Shown: positions 44,974 through 57,302 of the stretch, one piece after another
Layout of the letters: every line of letters starts with the position of its first letter
Position numbering within the stretch: the first letter of the stretch is position 1
Source: Mycobacterium sp. IS-836
GTDB lineage: Bacteria > Actinomycetota > Actinomycetes > Mycobacteriales > Mycobacteriaceae
NCBI RefSeq assembly: GCF_001954275.1
Contig: NZ_MBEU01000013.1
Span: 1-64,000 of the forward strand
DNA: 64,000 bases
Reading direction: 5' to 3'
Notes under the pieces: generated by a model
Seen by the model: the letters and a program-made list of their open reading frames with translations, nothing else
Database searches by the model: none
What the model was told of the DNA's origin: nothing
Program-made: the position numbers and the translations under genes

Positions 44974-46944
44974 ATGAACCGGAAATATGCGAGCCGAGTT
45001 ATTGCGCTGGCTGGTGTGGTCGGATTCTTGGTCATGAGCGCCCCGGTATCGCAGGCTGCGCCCGGCGACTCGGGCGCGACCGAGTCAACGACGTTGGCGC
45101 TGGCCGACGTTGGGTCCTCGTCCACCTTGTCGTTCTGGGGATTCACCAGCTCTCAACAGCTGAGCGTGCCGGTGCTGCACGGGCTGACGCCGACCGCGCT
45201 GAACGCGACCGTCGAACTGCCGATCAACATGCGGTCCGGCCAGCTCACCGTCACCCAGGGCGAGCGCACGATCGCGCGGCTGAACCTGCCCAACACCGAT
45301 CAAGCGCCGATCGTCCTCCCGCTGACCGGAGCGGAAGTCGCCGACAATTGGGTATCGGTGACGGTGCGTTCCTACCTGGTGCCCCTGGACGGATTCTGCT
45401 TGTACCCGGAGAGCCCGCTGCGTCTGGTCAACGGAACGATCAACTACACCGGGGTCGAACAGCCGCCCACGACGGTGGCCCATTTCTTGCCGCCGGTGCT
45501 GCGCAAGCTGACCATATTTCTGCCGCAGGCGCCGTCAACCGCTGAGTCCGACACGGCAATTCGACTCGCCACCTCCGCGGCCTCGCACTACGGCAGGCAG
45601 GCTCCCGAGGTCGCGGTGGTCCCGTTGCCCGACGGACAGCAGGGGCCGCCGACGCCGCCGCAACCGCTGGAACGCCAGGTTGTCGTCAAAGAGGGATCGG
45701 ACGCCGGGCTTTCCCTGCAGGGCAACACCGGTGTGCCGTGGCTGTTGATCTCGGGGCCCCTCGGACGAACCGACGAATCGGATACCGCGCTGCTGTTCAA
45801 CGACCTGTCACGGCTGGCCCTTGTCTCCCGGGCCTCGGCGGAATCGTTGAAGACCACCCCGCAACTCCCCGGCGACAACGCCACGCTGCGCGAACTGGGG
45901 CAGCCCTTCGCCAACGCCACTTCGCTGCAACCGCGGGTGTCAATTGGATTGGACCAGACCAAGTTTGGCCGATCCGTGCACGGGGTGCGCGTGCATCTAC
46001 AGGGGTCGTATACCCCGACGCCGGCGAACGTCGGCGGCCAGATCACCGCCAACATCGGCGCGGAGACCATCGACCATTGGCCCACCGACGGCCACGGCGC
46101 AATCGACCACTGGATCGACGTGCCGGATCGGCTGCTGCAGCGATACACCAGCCTTGACGTCGTGCTGGATGTTGCGAGCAACATCGGACACTGCGGGGAC
46201 TTCTACACGCCTGGCGCGGGAAACTCGCTACTCACGTTGAACATCACCGGCGACACCACCGTGCAGAGCAGTCCCGCCGCGCCACCGGTGCCCGGCGGCC
46301 TGCAGTCGGTGCCGCAGGCGTTGATGCCCAAGGTTCAGGTGGGCATCGAGCCCCACTCGTTGATTGACACCAAGCGCGCGATCGACATCATGGTCGGCCT
46401 GCAGCGCATCAGTGCGGCGCCGATCGACACCACCGTCACAAGCGTTCAGCAGGCGCTCGATTCGTCGAATCCCGCGCTGGTGGTAGCCGCGGACGGATGG
46501 AACCACTCGGATATCGCGCTTCCGGTGTCCGCCGGCCCCAGCGGACCGATCACGATCAACGCCGTCGAGTCGGGCGGCAAACCCACGAAGCTGACACTGG
46601 ACCCGTCACTGCGGTTCGCTTCTCTCCAAACGGTTTTCAACCGCGGCCGCTCACTGCTGATCGCAACCTCCAACGGCGCGCCCTTCCAGCTCGACGAGCT
46701 GCTGCGCTGGCTCACGAGCGACAACAAGCACTGGCCGAGCCTCAAGGGCGTCGCGGCGGTGTCGGTACCGGGACAAGACCCGGTCACCGTCGATCGGTCG
46801 CCCACTGCCGGTCCGGTCGCGGCGGCGCCCGGGGGCGGTAGTCACTCGGACCTGGCCTGGCTGTGGTGGTTCGGCGCGGGCTGGCTGGTCCTGGCCATCG
46901 TCGGTGCGGGAGTGATCGTGCTGCGCACCAGACGCCGGAGCTAG
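44974..46944 (+). CDS. Secreted BcsB-like membrane-anchored protein (Rv1006-like)
   Basis: The protein has about 656 residues. A signal peptide (VIALAGVVGFLVMSAPVSQAAPG) is followed by two beta-rich carbohydrate-binding-like regions, including LSFWGFTSSQQLSVPVL, VTVRSYLVPLDGFC and DVVLDVASNIGHCGDFYTP, a Cys pair that may be disulfide-bonded. One C-terminal transmembrane helix (WLWWFGAGWLVLAIVGAGVIVL) ends in a basic tail. This organisation resembles BcsB, the periplasmic partner of cellulose synthases, but no BcsA is present in the window. Position next to metG matches Rv1006. A GTG at 44971 is an alternative start. A role in export of the neighbouring polysaccharide is an inference. Confidence 0.72.
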   Translation: MNRKYASRVIALAGVVGFLVMSAPVSQAAPGDSGATESTTLALADVGSSSTLSFWGFTSSQQLSVPVLHGLTPTALNATVELPINMRSGQLTVTQGERTIARLNLPNTDQAPIVLPLTGAEVADNWVSVTVRSYLVPLDGFCLYPESPLRLVNGTINYTGVEQPPTTVAHFLPPVLRKLTIFLPQAPSTAESDTAIRLATSAASHYGRQAPEVAVVPLPDGQQGPPTPPQPLERQVVVKEGSDAGLSLQGNTGVPWLLISGPLGRTDESDTALLFNDLSRLALVSRASAESLKTTPQLPGDNATLRELGQPFANATSLQPRVSIGLDQTKFGRSVHGVRVHLQGSYTPTPANVGGQITANIGAETIDHWPTDGHGAIDHWIDVPDRLLQRYTSLDVVLDVASNIGHCGDFYTPGAGNSLLTLNITGDTTVQSSPAAPPVPGGLQSVPQALMPKVQVGIEPHSLIDTKRAIDIMVGLQRISAAPIDTTVTSVQQALDSSNPALVVAADGWNHSDIALPVSAGPSGPITINAVESGGKPTKLTLDPSLRFASLQTVFNRGRSLLIATSNGAPFQLDELLRWLTSDNKHWPSLKGVAAVSVPGQDPVTVDRSPTAGPVAAAPGGGSHSDLAWLWWFGAGWLVLAIVGAGVIVLRTRRRS

Positions 46945-47303
46945 CGCTCCTCGATCCACAACTGCGCGGTCAGATCCTGGAACGTCGCGAGGGCGAATTG
47001 ATCGTCGGCCCGCCGCACCGCCGACTTACTCATCAGCGCGCGCACGACCGAGCCGTCCCGGTGTGCCAATTCGACGACCATGTTGCCCAGGGCGTGGACG
47101 ACCGACAGTAGGGAGTCCGAGGCGGGCGCCTTATAGAAGACCTCGTGGAATCCGAGCGCCAGGACCTCGTCCGGTTCGTAGCCCACCATCTCGGCAAACG
47201 CGGTGTTGGTGAACAGGATGCTGCCGTCATGCCCGATAGCCAGCACGGGAACCGGGATCCGCTCCAGCACGACCAGTGCGGGAAGCTGCTTCAAGGTCGT
47301 CAT
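46941..47303 (-). CDS. Stand-alone PAS-domain protein
   Basis: The product of 120 residues is essentially one PAS domain: IPVPVLAIGHDGSILFTNTAFAEMVGYEPDEVLALGFHEVF, then the beta strands VELAHRDGSVVRAL and FALATFQDLTAQL. No output domain is attached. The ATG at 47303 (MTTLKQLPA) fits the domain start; an upstream start at 47381 adds Arg-rich sequence without family character. It overlaps the 3' end of the BcsB-like gene by four bases in convergent orientation. It may sense a small molecule and act on another protein; the partner is not evident. Confidence 0.78.
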   Translation of the reverse strand: MTTLKQLPALVVLERIPVPVLAIGHDGSILFTNTAFAEMVGYEPDEVLALGFHEVFYKAPASDSLLSVVHALGNMVVELAHRDGSVVRALMSKSAVRRADDQFALATFQDLTAQLWIEER

Positions 47304-47414
47304 CGGCGACTGGCTGGGTTGCCGATTACGTCTTCGCTCCACCGGCCGATTATGGCCCATGGCAGGGGCCATGCCGTGCACTTTTTCCTAATACGGCGCC
47401 CGGCCGGTGTTTCG

Positions 47415-48968
47415 TCATATGTCGGAAGTCGGCTGGTAGCGGGGAAACACGCCCACGGGCGCCGGCAGCGCCGTGCCGGGGGCCAGCGGCGCGCCGATGG
47501 CGCTGAACGCCCGCCGGTCTTCGTCCTGGCCGAGCAGGTCCAGCAGCTTGGCGGCCGACTCGGGCATGACGGGCTGCACCAGCAGCGCCGCGATGCGCAC
47601 GGCCTCGCACGTGGTGTAGAGGACGGTACGGAACCGCGCCTGATCGGCCGCGGACTCGCTCTTGCCCAGCACCCACGGCTGCTGGGCCGAAAAGTATCGA
47701 TTCGCCTCGCCGAGCATCAGCCAGATCGCCTCGAGGGCCAGGTGCATCGCCTGGGCATCGAAATTCGCGCGCACCCGCTCTAGCAGACCCTCGGCCGTGT
47801 TCAGCAGTTCGGTGTCGGCTGCGGTGAATTCGCCAGGTTCGGGCACCACTCCGCCGAGGTTCTTGGCCACCATCGACAACGACCGCTGCGCCAGGTTGCC
47901 GAGTTCGTTGGCCAGGTCGGCGTTGATCCGGGTGACGATCGCCTCTTCCCTGTAGCTGCCGTCCTGGCCGAACGGAACTTCGCGCAACAGGAAATAGCGC
48001 ACCTGATCCACGCCGAACGTGTCGATCAGCGCGACCGGGTCGACGATGTTGCCGACCGACTTGCTCATCTTCTCGCCGCGGTTGAGCAGAAACCCGTGCG
48101 CGAAAACCCTTCGGGGGAGCTCGATTCCGGCCGACATCAGAAATGCCGGCCAGTACACGGTGTGGAACCGGATGATGTCCTTGCCGATCATGTGCAAATC
48201 GGCCGGCCAGTAGTGGCGGAACAACTCGGAATCGGTATCGGGATAGCCGACCCCGGTCAGATAGTTGGTCAACGCGTCGACCCAGACGTACATGACGTGA
48301 TCGGGGTGCTCGGGCACCGGCACGCCCCAGTCGAACGAGGTGCGCGAGATGGACAGGTCCCGCAGGCCGCCCGAGACGAAGCTGACGACCTCGTTGCGCC
48401 GCACCTCGGGCGCGATGAAATCGGGGTTCGCCTCGTAGTGGGCCAGCAGCTTGTCGGCGTACGCGGAGAGCCGGAAGAAATAGGTCTGCTCGTCGGTCCA
48501 GGTCAGCGGGGCGCGGGTCTCGGTGGCGATGCGGGTGCCGTCGTCGAGCAGTTCGGTTTCCGCTTCGACGAAGAACCGCTCGTCGCGTACGGAGTACCAG
48601 CCCGAGTAGGTGTCGAGGTAGATGTCGCCGGCCGCCGCCATTCGGCGCCAGATTTCCTTCGATGCCTCGTGGTGGTCGGCATCGGTGGTGCGGATGAACC
48701 TGTCGAAGGAGATGTTCAGCTTCTCCTGCAACCGCTGGAACACGTCGGAGTTGCGCCGGGCCAGTTCGGCGGTGGGCAGTCCTTCGGCCGCCGCGGCCTG
48801 GGCGACCTTGAGGCCGTGCTCGTCGGTCCCGGTGAGAAAGCGGACATCGAAGCCGTCGAGCCGCTTGAACCGCGCGATGGCGTCGGTGGCGACGTACTCG
48901 TAGGCGTGCCCCAGGTGCGGTGCGGCATTGGGGTACGTGATCGCGGTGGTGACGTAGTACGGCCTCAT
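47415..48968 (-). CDS. metG: Methionyl-tRNA synthetase
   Basis: The enzyme has 517 residues and charges tRNA-Met in the cytoplasm. The class I signatures are intact: the HIGH motif as HLGH in [15 protein letters not shown], and KMSKS in [12 protein letters not shown]. The typical [14 protein letters not shown] and [14 protein letters not shown] are also present. The C-terminal tRNA-binding EMAP-like domain found in some MetRS is absent, as in mycobacterial MetS (Rv1007c). The start is ATG 48968 ([14 protein letters not shown]). It is divergent from tatD with only 24 bases between them. Confidence 0.96.
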   Translation of the reverse strand: MRPYYVTTAITYPNAAPHLGHAYEYVATDAIARFKRLDGFDVRFLTGTDEHGLKVAQAAAAEGLPTAELARRNSDVFQRLQEKLNISFDRFIRTTDADHHEASKEIWRRMAAAGDIYLDTYSGWYSVRDERFFVEAETELLDDGTRIATETRAPLTWTDEQTYFFRLSAYADKLLAHYEANPDFIAPEVRRNEVVSFVSGGLRDLSISRTSFDWGVPVPEHPDHVMYVWVDALTNYLTGVGYPDTDSELFRHYWPADLHMIGKDIIRFHTVYWPAFLMSAGIELPRRVFAHGFLLNRGEKMSKSVGNIVDPVALIDTFGVDQVRYFLLREVPFGQDGSYREEAIVTRINADLANELGNLAQRSLSMVAKNLGGVVPEPGEFTAADTELLNTAEGLLERVRANFDAQAMHLALEAIWLMLGEANRYFSAQQPWVLGKSESAADQARFRTVLYTTCEAVRIAALLVQPVMPESAAKLLDLLGQDEDRRAFSAIGAPLAPGTALPAPVGVFPRYQPTSDI

Positions 48969-48992
48969 CGAGACTCACCCTATTGTGTGGCG

Positions 48993-49835
48993 GTGGGCTC
49001 CAACCGCTCCGGTAAACGAGAAGCGCCGCCGGCGCCCGAGCCGCTGGCGCCGTTGGTCGACGCCCATACCCACCTCGACGCGTGCGGGGCGAGCGACGCC
49101 GACGGCGTGCGGGCCATCGTCGAGCGCGCCGCGGCTGTCGGGGTGGGCGCGGTGGTCACCATCGCCGACGACCTTGAGTCGGCGCGCTGGGTGACGCGGG
49201 CCGCCGAGTGGGATCCACGCGTCTACGCCGCGGTCGCGCTGCATCCGACCCGCGCCGACGCGCTGGACGACGCCGCCCGCGACGAGATCGAGCGACTGGT
49301 CGCCCACCCCCGGGTGGTGGCCGTCGGTGAGACCGGGATGGATCTGTATTGGCCGGGGCGCCTGGACGGCTGCGCGCAACCCGACGCGCAGCGCGAAGCG
49401 TTCGCATGGCATATCGACCTGGCGAAGCGGTGTGGGAAGCCGCTGATGATCCACAACCGGGAGGCCGACGCCGAGGTGCTCGACGTGTTGCGGGCCGAGG
49501 GCGCCCCGGAGGCCGTGATCTTTCACTGCTTTTCGTCGGACGCCGCGATGGCCCGCCGCTGCGTCGACGCGGGGTGGACGCTCAGCCTGTCGGGGACGGT
49601 CAGCTTCCGTAACGCGCGCGCCCTGCGGGAAGCCGTGCCGTCGATACCCGCGGAGCAGCTTTTGGTGGAGACCGATGCACCGTATTTGACGCCCCACCCG
49701 TACCGGGGCGCAGCGAACGAGCCGTACTGCCTTCCCTATACTGTGCGGGCGCTGGCTGAACTGGTCGGTCGGCCGCCCGAGGAGTTGGCGGCGATCACCA
49801 CCGGCAATGCTCGCCGGGTCTACGGACTGGCCTAG
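48993..49835 (+). CDS. tatD: TatD-family metal-dependent hydrolase
   Basis: The product has 280 residues and a GTG start. It is a TIM-barrel metallohydrolase: the metal ligands are VDAHTHLDACG, GETGMDLYW, PLMIHNREAD and HCFSSDAAM, and the C-terminal metal Asp is in LVETDAPYLTPHPYRGA. TatD-type enzymes are 3'-5' DNA/RNA exonucleases or deacylases; the precise role in mycobacteria is unclear. It stands between metG and rpfB, the order found for Rv1008. The 3' end is followed by the rpfB leader. Confidence 0.92.
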   Translation: MGSNRSGKREAPPAPEPLAPLVDAHTHLDACGASDADGVRAIVERAAAVGVGAVVTIADDLESARWVTRAAEWDPRVYAAVALHPTRADALDDAARDEIERLVAHPRVVAVGETGMDLYWPGRLDGCAQPDAQREAFAWHIDLAKRCGKPLMIHNREADAEVLDVLRAEGAPEAVIFHCFSSDAAMARRCVDAGWTLSLSGTVSFRNARALREAVPSIPAEQLLVETDAPYLTPHPYRGAANEPYCLPYTVRALAELVGRPPEELAAITTGNARRVYGLA

Positions 49836-49929
49836 CGCGACGGGTGATTTGGGTAACACCGGCGCTTCATCGTCGCGCCGGAGTTGCCGAACATTGGCCG
49901 GTTCGTTACCGTCTTGTGATCGTACGAGT

Positions 49930-49956
49930 GGGCCCGTGGGCCCCTTTGTCGTTTTC
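49930..49956 (+). terminator. Candidate attenuator/terminator in the rpfB leader
   Basis: GGGCC-CGTG-GGCCC (about 49930-49944) forms a short GC-rich hairpin followed by CTTTGTCGTTTTCT, a T-rich tract. It lies 58 bases before the rpfB start in a long 5' region. The Mtb rpfB leader is reported to contain a regulatory RNA with an intrinsic terminator, so this is probably the equivalent site. Confidence 0.45.
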
Positions 49957-50008
49957 TGCTGAATAGGTCCTGAGTAGGTCGAGAAGTGGTTGCTGAGGTC
50001 GGGGTTAG

Positions 50009-52071
<2,063 letters not shown>

Positions 52072-52107
52072 GTAGGACGTCGACCGTTCCAGCGATAGTC
52101 TGCTGCG

Positions 52108-53067
52108 GTGTCCGCGTCTGACGGCAGCACCGCAACGCAATGGGTGCCCACCGGGTCGGTCACCGTTCGCGTGCCCGGGAAGGTCAACCTGTACCTGGCC
52201 GTCGGAGATCGCCGCGAGGACGGCTATCACGAGCTGACGACGGTGTTCCAAGCCGTCTCGTTGCTCGACGAGGTGACCGTCCGCAACGCAGACGTGCTGT
52301 CGCTCGAGCTCGTGGGCGAGGGTGCCGACACGCTGCCCATCGATGAACGCAACGTCGCGTGGCAGGCCGCCGAGCTGATGGCCGATCACGTGGGCCGGGC
52401 ACCCGACGTCTCGATCATGATCGACAAATCCATTCCGGTGGCCGGCGGCATGGCGGGCGGCAGCGCGGATGCGGCCGCGGTGCTGGTTGGCATCAACGCG
52501 CTGTGGGAGCTCAACGTGCCCCGCCGCGATCTGCGCATGCTCGCCGCGCAACTGGGCAGCGACGTGCCGTTCGCTCTGCATGGCGGCACCGCGCTGGGGA
52601 CCGGTCGTGGCGAGGAGCTGGCGACGGTGTTGTCGCGGAACACGTTTCACTGGGTGCTGACGTTTGCGGACAGCGGTCTGCTCACCCCGGCGGTGTTCGG
52701 CGAGCTCGACCGGCTCAGGGACAGCGGCGAGCCGTCACGGCTGGCCGAGCCCGGGCCGGTGCTGGCGGCCCTGGCCGCGGGCGACCCGGAGCAGCTGGCG
52801 CCGCTGCTGGGCAACGAAATGCAAGCGGCGGCGGTGAGCCTGGACCCGGGACTGCGGCGGACGCTGCGCGCCGGTGTGGAGGCCGGTGCGCTGGCCGGCA
52901 TCGTGTCCGGCTCCGGTCCGACGTGCGCTTTTTTGTGCACCTCGGCGTCGCAGGCGGTCGACATCGGCACCCAGCTGTCGGGGGCGGGCGTCTGCCGCAC
53001 GGTCCGGGTCGCGAGCGGCCCGGTGCCCGGCGCCCGCGTCGTTCCCGCGCCGATGACCGAAGTCTGA
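52108..53067 (+). CDS. ispE: 4-diphosphocytidyl-2-C-methyl-D-erythritol kinase
   Basis: The GHMP kinase has 319 residues and a GTG start. It phosphorylates CDP-methylerythritol in the MEP isoprenoid pathway. Motifs: [14 protein letters not shown] (substrate Lys), [20 protein letters not shown] (ATP loop) and the C-terminal [17 protein letters not shown] starts further in would delete the conserved N-terminal strand. It is cytoplasmic and probably cotranscribed with ksgA. The following 279 bases before the acyl-CoA synthetase-like gene show no gene. Confidence 0.95.
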   Translation: MSASDGSTATQWVPTGSVTVRVPGKVNLYLAVGDRREDGYHELTTVFQAVSLLDEVTVRNADVLSLELVGEGADTLPIDERNVAWQAAELMADHVGRAPDVSIMIDKSIPVAGGMAGGSADAAAVLVGINALWELNVPRRDLRMLAAQLGSDVPFALHGGTALGTGRGEELATVLSRNTFHWVLTFADSGLLTPAVFGELDRLRDSGEPSRLAEPGPVLAALAAGDPEQLAPLLGNEMQAAAVSLDPGLRRTLRAGVEAGALAGIVSGSGPTCAFLCTSASQAVDIGTQLSGAGVCRTVRVASGPVPGARVVPAPMTEV

Positions 53068-53346
53068 ACGGGGTGTGAAATCCGACTCAGCGGCCGCTAG
53101 AAGTTGGCGCTTCCTTAAGAGTTGCTTAAGATGACTCGCGGTGACGAGTAGCGGTAAGCAGAACCACTCGATGTCGTCGTCTGCCGGGCGCTGCGGTGGA
53201 CGGCCGACGCGGTTTGCAGACTCATCACTGTTTCGAGACCTAACCGCTGCCCAACTGTGCTCGCGCGCCTGCTGCAAAGTAGCCCCCAGCAGGCGGAATA
53301 TGAGATTCCGGGCGTTGGGGAATCTGCCGGAACCGAGGAGGCCTTT

Positions 53347-54981
53347 GTGAGCCGGTTTACCGAGAAGATGTACCGCAACGCCCGCACCGCGCGGACGGGC
53401 ATGGTCACCGGTGAACCCCACGAACCCGTCCGCCACACGTGGGGCGAGGTCCACGAGCGCGCCCGGTGCATCGCGGGCGGCCTGGCCGGCGCGGGCGTCG
53501 GCCTCGGCGACGCCATCGGTGTGCTCGCCGGCTTCCCGGTGGAGATCGCCCCGACCGCGCAGGGCCTCTGGATGCGCGGGGCCAGCCTCACCATGCTGCA
53601 TCAGCCGACGCCGCGCACCGACCTTGCCGTCTGGGCCGAGGACACCATGACCGTGATCGGCATGATCGAGGCCAAGGCCGTCATCGTCTCCGAGCCCTTC
53701 CTGGTGGCCATCCCCGTGCTTGAGGAGAAGGGGATCAAGGTCCTCACCGTCGCCGACCTGCTGGCGTCGGATCCGGTCGACCCCATCGAGGTCGGCGAGG
53801 ACGATCTGGCGCTGATGCAGTTAACGTCCGGGTCCACCGGTTCACCCAAAGCTGTCCAGATCACCCACCGCAACATCTACTCCAACGCCGAGGCGATGTT
53901 CATCGGCGCGCAGTACGACGTCGACAAGGACGTCATGGTCAGCTGGCTGCCCTGCTTCCACGACATGGGCATGGTCGGCTTCCTGACCATCCCGATGTTC
54001 TTCGGCGCCGAGCTGGTCAAGGTCACGCCGATGGACTTCCTGCGCGACACCCTGTTGTGGGCCAAGCTGATCGACAAGTACCAGGGCACCATGACCGCGG
54101 CGCCCAACTTCGCCTACGCGCTGCTCGCCAAGCGGCTGCGGCGCAACGCGAAACCCGGCGACTTCGACCTGTCGACCCTGCGCTTCGCGCTGTCCGGCGC
54201 CGAGCCCGTCGAACCCGCCGACGTCGAGGACCTGCTGGACGCGGGCAAGCCGTTCGGGCTTCGGCCCTCGGCGATCCTGCCGGCCTACGGCATGGCCGAG
54301 ACGACCCTGGCCGTGTCGTTCTCCGAGTGCAACGCGGGCCTGGTCGTCGACGAGGTCGACGCCGATCTGCTGGCCGCGCTGCGCCGCGCCGTGCCCGCCA
54401 GCAAGGGCAACGTTCGCAGGCTGGCCACGCTGGGCCCGCTGCTGCAGGATCTCGAAGCCCGCATCATCGACGACAACGGCGATGTGATGCCGCCGCGCGG
54501 CGTCGGTGTCATCGAGCTGCGCGGCGAGTCGCTGACTCCCGGCTACCTCACCATGGGCGGCTTCATCCCCGCGCAGGACGAGCACGGCTGGTACGACACC
54601 GGTGACCTCGGCTACCTCACCGAGGAGGGCCACATCGTGGTGTGCGGACGCGTCAAGGACGTCATCATCATGGCCGGCCGCAACATCTACCCAACCGACA
54701 TCGAGCGCGCCGCCTGCCGCGTCGAGGGGGTTAGGCCCGGCTGCGCCGTCGCCGTGCGGCTCGATGCGGGTCACTCACGCGAGACGTTCGCCGTCGCCGT
54801 CGAATCCAACGCCTGGCAAGACCCGGCCGAGGTACGCCGCATCGAGCATCAGGTCGCGCACGAGGTCGTCAGCGAGGTCGACGTGCGGCCACGCAATGTG
54901 GTGGTGCTGGGCCCGGGGACGATTCCGAAGACGCCGTCGGGCAAGCTGCGCCGGTCCACCTCGGTCACGCTCGTCAGCTAG
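53347..54981 (+). CDS. Acyl-AMP/CoA ligase, FadD-like (pks16 homologue)
   Basis: The protein has 544 residues and a GTG start with GGAGG upstream. It is an ANL-superfamily adenylating enzyme: the P-loop-like [16 protein letters not shown], the A5-type [23 protein letters not shown] and [16 protein letters not shown] are all intact, with the catalytic Lys in TPSGKLRRS near the C-terminus. No ketosynthase, acyltransferase or carrier domain is present, so the traditional name pks16 (Rv1013) is misleading. It probably activates a fatty acid for a carrier protein or CoA; the acyl substrate is unknown. The following TetR gene is convergent, 18 bases away. Confidence 0.9.
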   Translation: MSRFTEKMYRNARTARTGMVTGEPHEPVRHTWGEVHERARCIAGGLAGAGVGLGDAIGVLAGFPVEIAPTAQGLWMRGASLTMLHQPTPRTDLAVWAEDTMTVIGMIEAKAVIVSEPFLVAIPVLEEKGIKVLTVADLLASDPVDPIEVGEDDLALMQLTSGSTGSPKAVQITHRNIYSNAEAMFIGAQYDVDKDVMVSWLPCFHDMGMVGFLTIPMFFGAELVKVTPMDFLRDTLLWAKLIDKYQGTMTAAPNFAYALLAKRLRRNAKPGDFDLSTLRFALSGAEPVEPADVEDLLDAGKPFGLRPSAILPAYGMAETTLAVSFSECNAGLVVDEVDADLLAALRRAVPASKGNVRRLATLGPLLQDLEARIIDDNGDVMPPRGVGVIELRGESLTPGYLTMGGFIPAQDEHGWYDTGDLGYLTEEGHIVVCGRVKDVIIMAGRNIYPTDIERAACRVEGVRPGCAVAVRLDAGHSRETFAVAVESNAWQDPAEVRRIEHQVAHEVVSEVDVRPRNVVVLGPGTIPKTPSGKLRRSTSVTLVS

Positions 54982-54999
54982 GGACCGACGGCTTCCGCG

Positions 55000-55608
55000 T
55001 CACGACAGCGGGGAAAGACCCGAGCGCACCAGCTCCAGGCACGTGGCGGCGATAACGCCCAAATCCTCGACACACCCGTTCTGCCCCCACGTCTCCACTC
55101 CGATCACCATGGCCGCGGCCAGCGTGGCGCCCGCGACGTTGGCGACCAGATCGATGTTCGCCACATCGGGGTAGCGCTGCTTGACGAAGTCGGTGATGAC
55201 CGCGGCGAACGACGCCTGGACCACGCGCAGGTGGCTGGCGATCTGCTCGCCGGTGATCAATTCGGCGCGGGCGAGGGCCGCCTGCCGCACCAGTTCGATG
55301 TCGTGCGGATAGCTGGCCATGCTGGCCAGCACCGCCTCGAACACTGACTCGGAGCGGGGGCGGTGCGCGAGCGCCTCGGCCAGCCACTCCACCTGGGTGT
55401 CGTAGTCCTGGAAGAGCACGGCTTCCTTCGTGGGGAAGTGCCGAAAGAACGTGCGCTCGGTGACGCCGGCCTCCTGCGCGAGCTGCTGCACGGTGACGTT
55501 TCCGAAACCCTCGCTGGCGAACCGCTTGAGGGCCACCTGCCGCAGCGCCTCATGGGTCCTGGTGCGGCGCACCTTGTGGAGGTTTTCCTTCTCGCCCATA
55601 CCTCGCAT
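55000..55608 (-). CDS. TetR-family regulator of the adjacent redox/mce block
   Basis: The product has 202 residues. The N-terminal HTH reads EALRQVALKRFASEGFGNVTVQQLAQEAGVTERTFFRHFPTK. The ligand domain shows no recognised subtype. Starts at ATG 55608 or 55599 are both possible. Two paired palindromes (GTCAG..CTGAC) lie 17-53 bases upstream of 55608, in the divergent region it shares with the FAD-enzyme operon, and the same pair recurs before mceA. This gene is the best candidate for the regulator binding them, most likely as a repressor with autoregulation; the ligand might be a lipid or terpenoid. Confidence 0.82.
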   Translation of the reverse strand: MRGMGEKENLHKVRRTRTHEALRQVALKRFASEGFGNVTVQQLAQEAGVTERTFFRHFPTKEAVLFQDYDTQVEWLAEALAHRPRSESVFEAVLASMASYPHDIELVRQAALARAELITGEQIASHLRVVQASFAAVITDFVKQRYPDVANIDLVANVAGATLAAAMVIGVETWGQNGCVEDLGVIAATCLELVRSGLSPLS

Positions 55609-55624
55609 CCCACCACACCGATCG

Positions 55625-55665
55625 GTCAGAGCTGACGTCTTCCAATTAAGTCAGTACTGACATAT
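55625..55665. promoter_or_regulatory. TetR operator pair, copy A
   Basis: The unit is two palindromic boxes 25 bases apart start to start, GTCAGAGCTGAC (55625-55636) and GTCAGTACTGAC (55650-55661), joined by GTCTTCCAATTAA and followed by ATAT. The second box is a perfect palindrome. It is located between the TetR gene and the FAD-oxidoreductase operon. A nearly identical unit occurs at 58567-58607. Confidence 0.75.
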
Positions 55666-55736
55666 ATTAAGGGGCGCCCGCGGCTCCTGTCGCGCGGAAT
55701 GGCCTCGGAGACCGAGTCGGAGAAGGAGCAGGAGCG

Positions 55737-57302
55737 ATGACGGACTATGACGCGATCGTGGTCGGCGCCGGGCACAACGGGTTGACCGCCGCGGCGATCC
55801 TGCAGCGCGCCGGCCTGCGCACACTGTGCCTGGAGGCCAACAGCTACACCGGCGGCATGGCCGCCACAGTCGAGCTGATCGACGGATTCCGTTACGAGAT
55901 CGCGGGTTCCGTGCAGTTTCCCACCGCCCCGCAGATCGTCAAGGAGCTCGGGCTGGACACCCTGCCTACCGTCGACGCCGAGGTACAGTCGGTCAACCTC
56001 GGCGACGACGGCGAAGAACCGATGATCTTCTATCGCGACCCGATGCAGCTGATGACGCACCTCGCCGAGAAGCTCGGCGCCGACGCGGTCACGGGCATGG
56101 CCGAGATGATCGGGTGGAGCCAGGGGCCCGCAAAGGCGCTCGACCGTTTCGAGGTGCGCACCCCGCCCAAGACCCTCGACGAGATGTATGCCTGCGCGGC
56201 AAACGAATCCGAGCGCAGAGCCATCCACGAGGTGCTGTTCGGGACGGCGATGGACCCCATCGACCGCTTCCTGCCCGACAAGGACAAGCACGCCGTGCTG
56301 CGCGGGATGCTCGCGTTCCTCGCCATCAACTCCACCTACCGCGGGCCCTATACCCCGGGCAGCGCAACGTGTTTGGCGTTCGCGCTCGCCGTGCCGAACG
56401 AGAGCACGGCGATGATGACCAAGCTCGAGGGTGGCATCGGCGCGCTCTGCACGCACCTGCATGAGATGTTCGTCTCCCACGGCGGCGAGGTCAGGTATCG
56501 TGCCAAGGTCGAAAAGATTCTCGTCGAAAACGGCCGGGTGACCGGTGTGCGCCTGCGTGACGGCTCGCAGATCACCGCGCCGGTCGTGGTATCCAACCTG
56601 TCGCCCGATCTGACCCTCGTCGACCTGCTCGGCGCCGAGCATCTGCCCGCCGACCTTGTCGCGCGCCTTAGCGGGCGCGACCACCGGGCGTCGTTCGTCC
56701 AGATCCACTTCGCGCTCGACGGCTTGCCGGAATTCGCCCCGCCGTACGAATTTCTCAACGAACCGGGCATGCAGTCGTCCATCGGCATCTTCGGCTCACC
56801 GGAGGAACAGCAACGCCAGTGGGAGGAGTGCAAGAGGGGAATCATCCCCGACAACCCGTCGATGGGCATGCAGATCCCGTCGGTGCACGATCCCGCGATG
56901 GCCCCGCCGGGCAAGCACGCGGCCAGCGCGTTCGCCTATGCCTTCCCGGTCGAAGCCAATCGCGACCTGCATGGCCAGCTCAAGAACGTGATGGCGGAAA
57001 AGGTCATCGACAAGATCAGCCGCTACGCGCCCAACTTCCGCGACATCCAGATACGGCACATCACGTTTGCGCCGTACCACATGCAGACGATGTTCGCCGC
57101 GCCCTCCGGGGACTTCTGCCACGGCCTGCTGCATCCGGACCTGATGGGGCCCAACCGGCCCGGGCCCAAGGGCTTCCTGGACCTTCCCATCCCCGTCGAG
57201 GGGTTGTACCTCGGCGGCGCGGGATGCCATGGGGGACCGGGTATTACGTTCACGCCCGGCTACAACGCGGCGCACCAGGCGCTCGAGGACATCTCTCGAT
57301 GA
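55737..57302 (+). CDS. Phytoene desaturase-like FAD/NAD(P) oxidoreductase
   Basis: The protein has 521 residues. It starts with the FAD dinucleotide motif YDAIVVGAGHNGLTAAAILQRAGL and has the family's second signature near the C-terminus, GLYLGGAGCHGGPGITFTPG. The rest follows the CrtI/phytoene-dehydrogenase-like pattern, without an obvious signal for carotenoid substrates; no phytoene synthase is in the window. The ATG follows AAGGAG. Its stop overlaps the ferredoxin start (ATGA). A lipid, steroid or terpenoid desaturation or oxidation, with electrons passing through the ferredoxin, is plausible. Confidence 0.82.
   Translation: MTDYDAIVVGAGHNGLTAAAILQRAGLRTLCLEANSYTGGMAATVELIDGFRYEIAGSVQFPTAPQIVKELGLDTLPTVDAEVQSVNLGDDGEEPMIFYRDPMQLMTHLAEKLGADAVTGMAEMIGWSQGPAKALDRFEVRTPPKTLDEMYACAANESERRAIHEVLFGTAMDPIDRFLPDKDKHAVLRGMLAFLAINSTYRGPYTPGSATCLAFALAVPNESTAMMTKLEGGIGALCTHLHEMFVSHGGEVRYRAKVEKILVENGRVTGVRLRDGSQITAPVVVSNLSPDLTLVDLLGAEHLPADLVARLSGRDHRASFVQIHFALDGLPEFAPPYEFLNEPGMQSSIGIFGSPEEQQRQWEECKRGIIPDNPSMGMQIPSVHDPAMAPPGKHAASAFAYAFPVEANRDLHGQLKNVMAEKVIDKISRYAPNFRDIQIRHITFAPYHMQTMFAAPSGDFCHGLLHPDLMGPNRPGPKGFLDLPIPVEGLYLGGAGCHGGPGITFTPGYNAAHQALEDISR

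Noticed and set aside
53068..53346. A short gene between ispE and the acyl ligase
   Set aside because: No frame has a ribosome site with a plausible protein sequence; only the ligase's own upstream region is seen.
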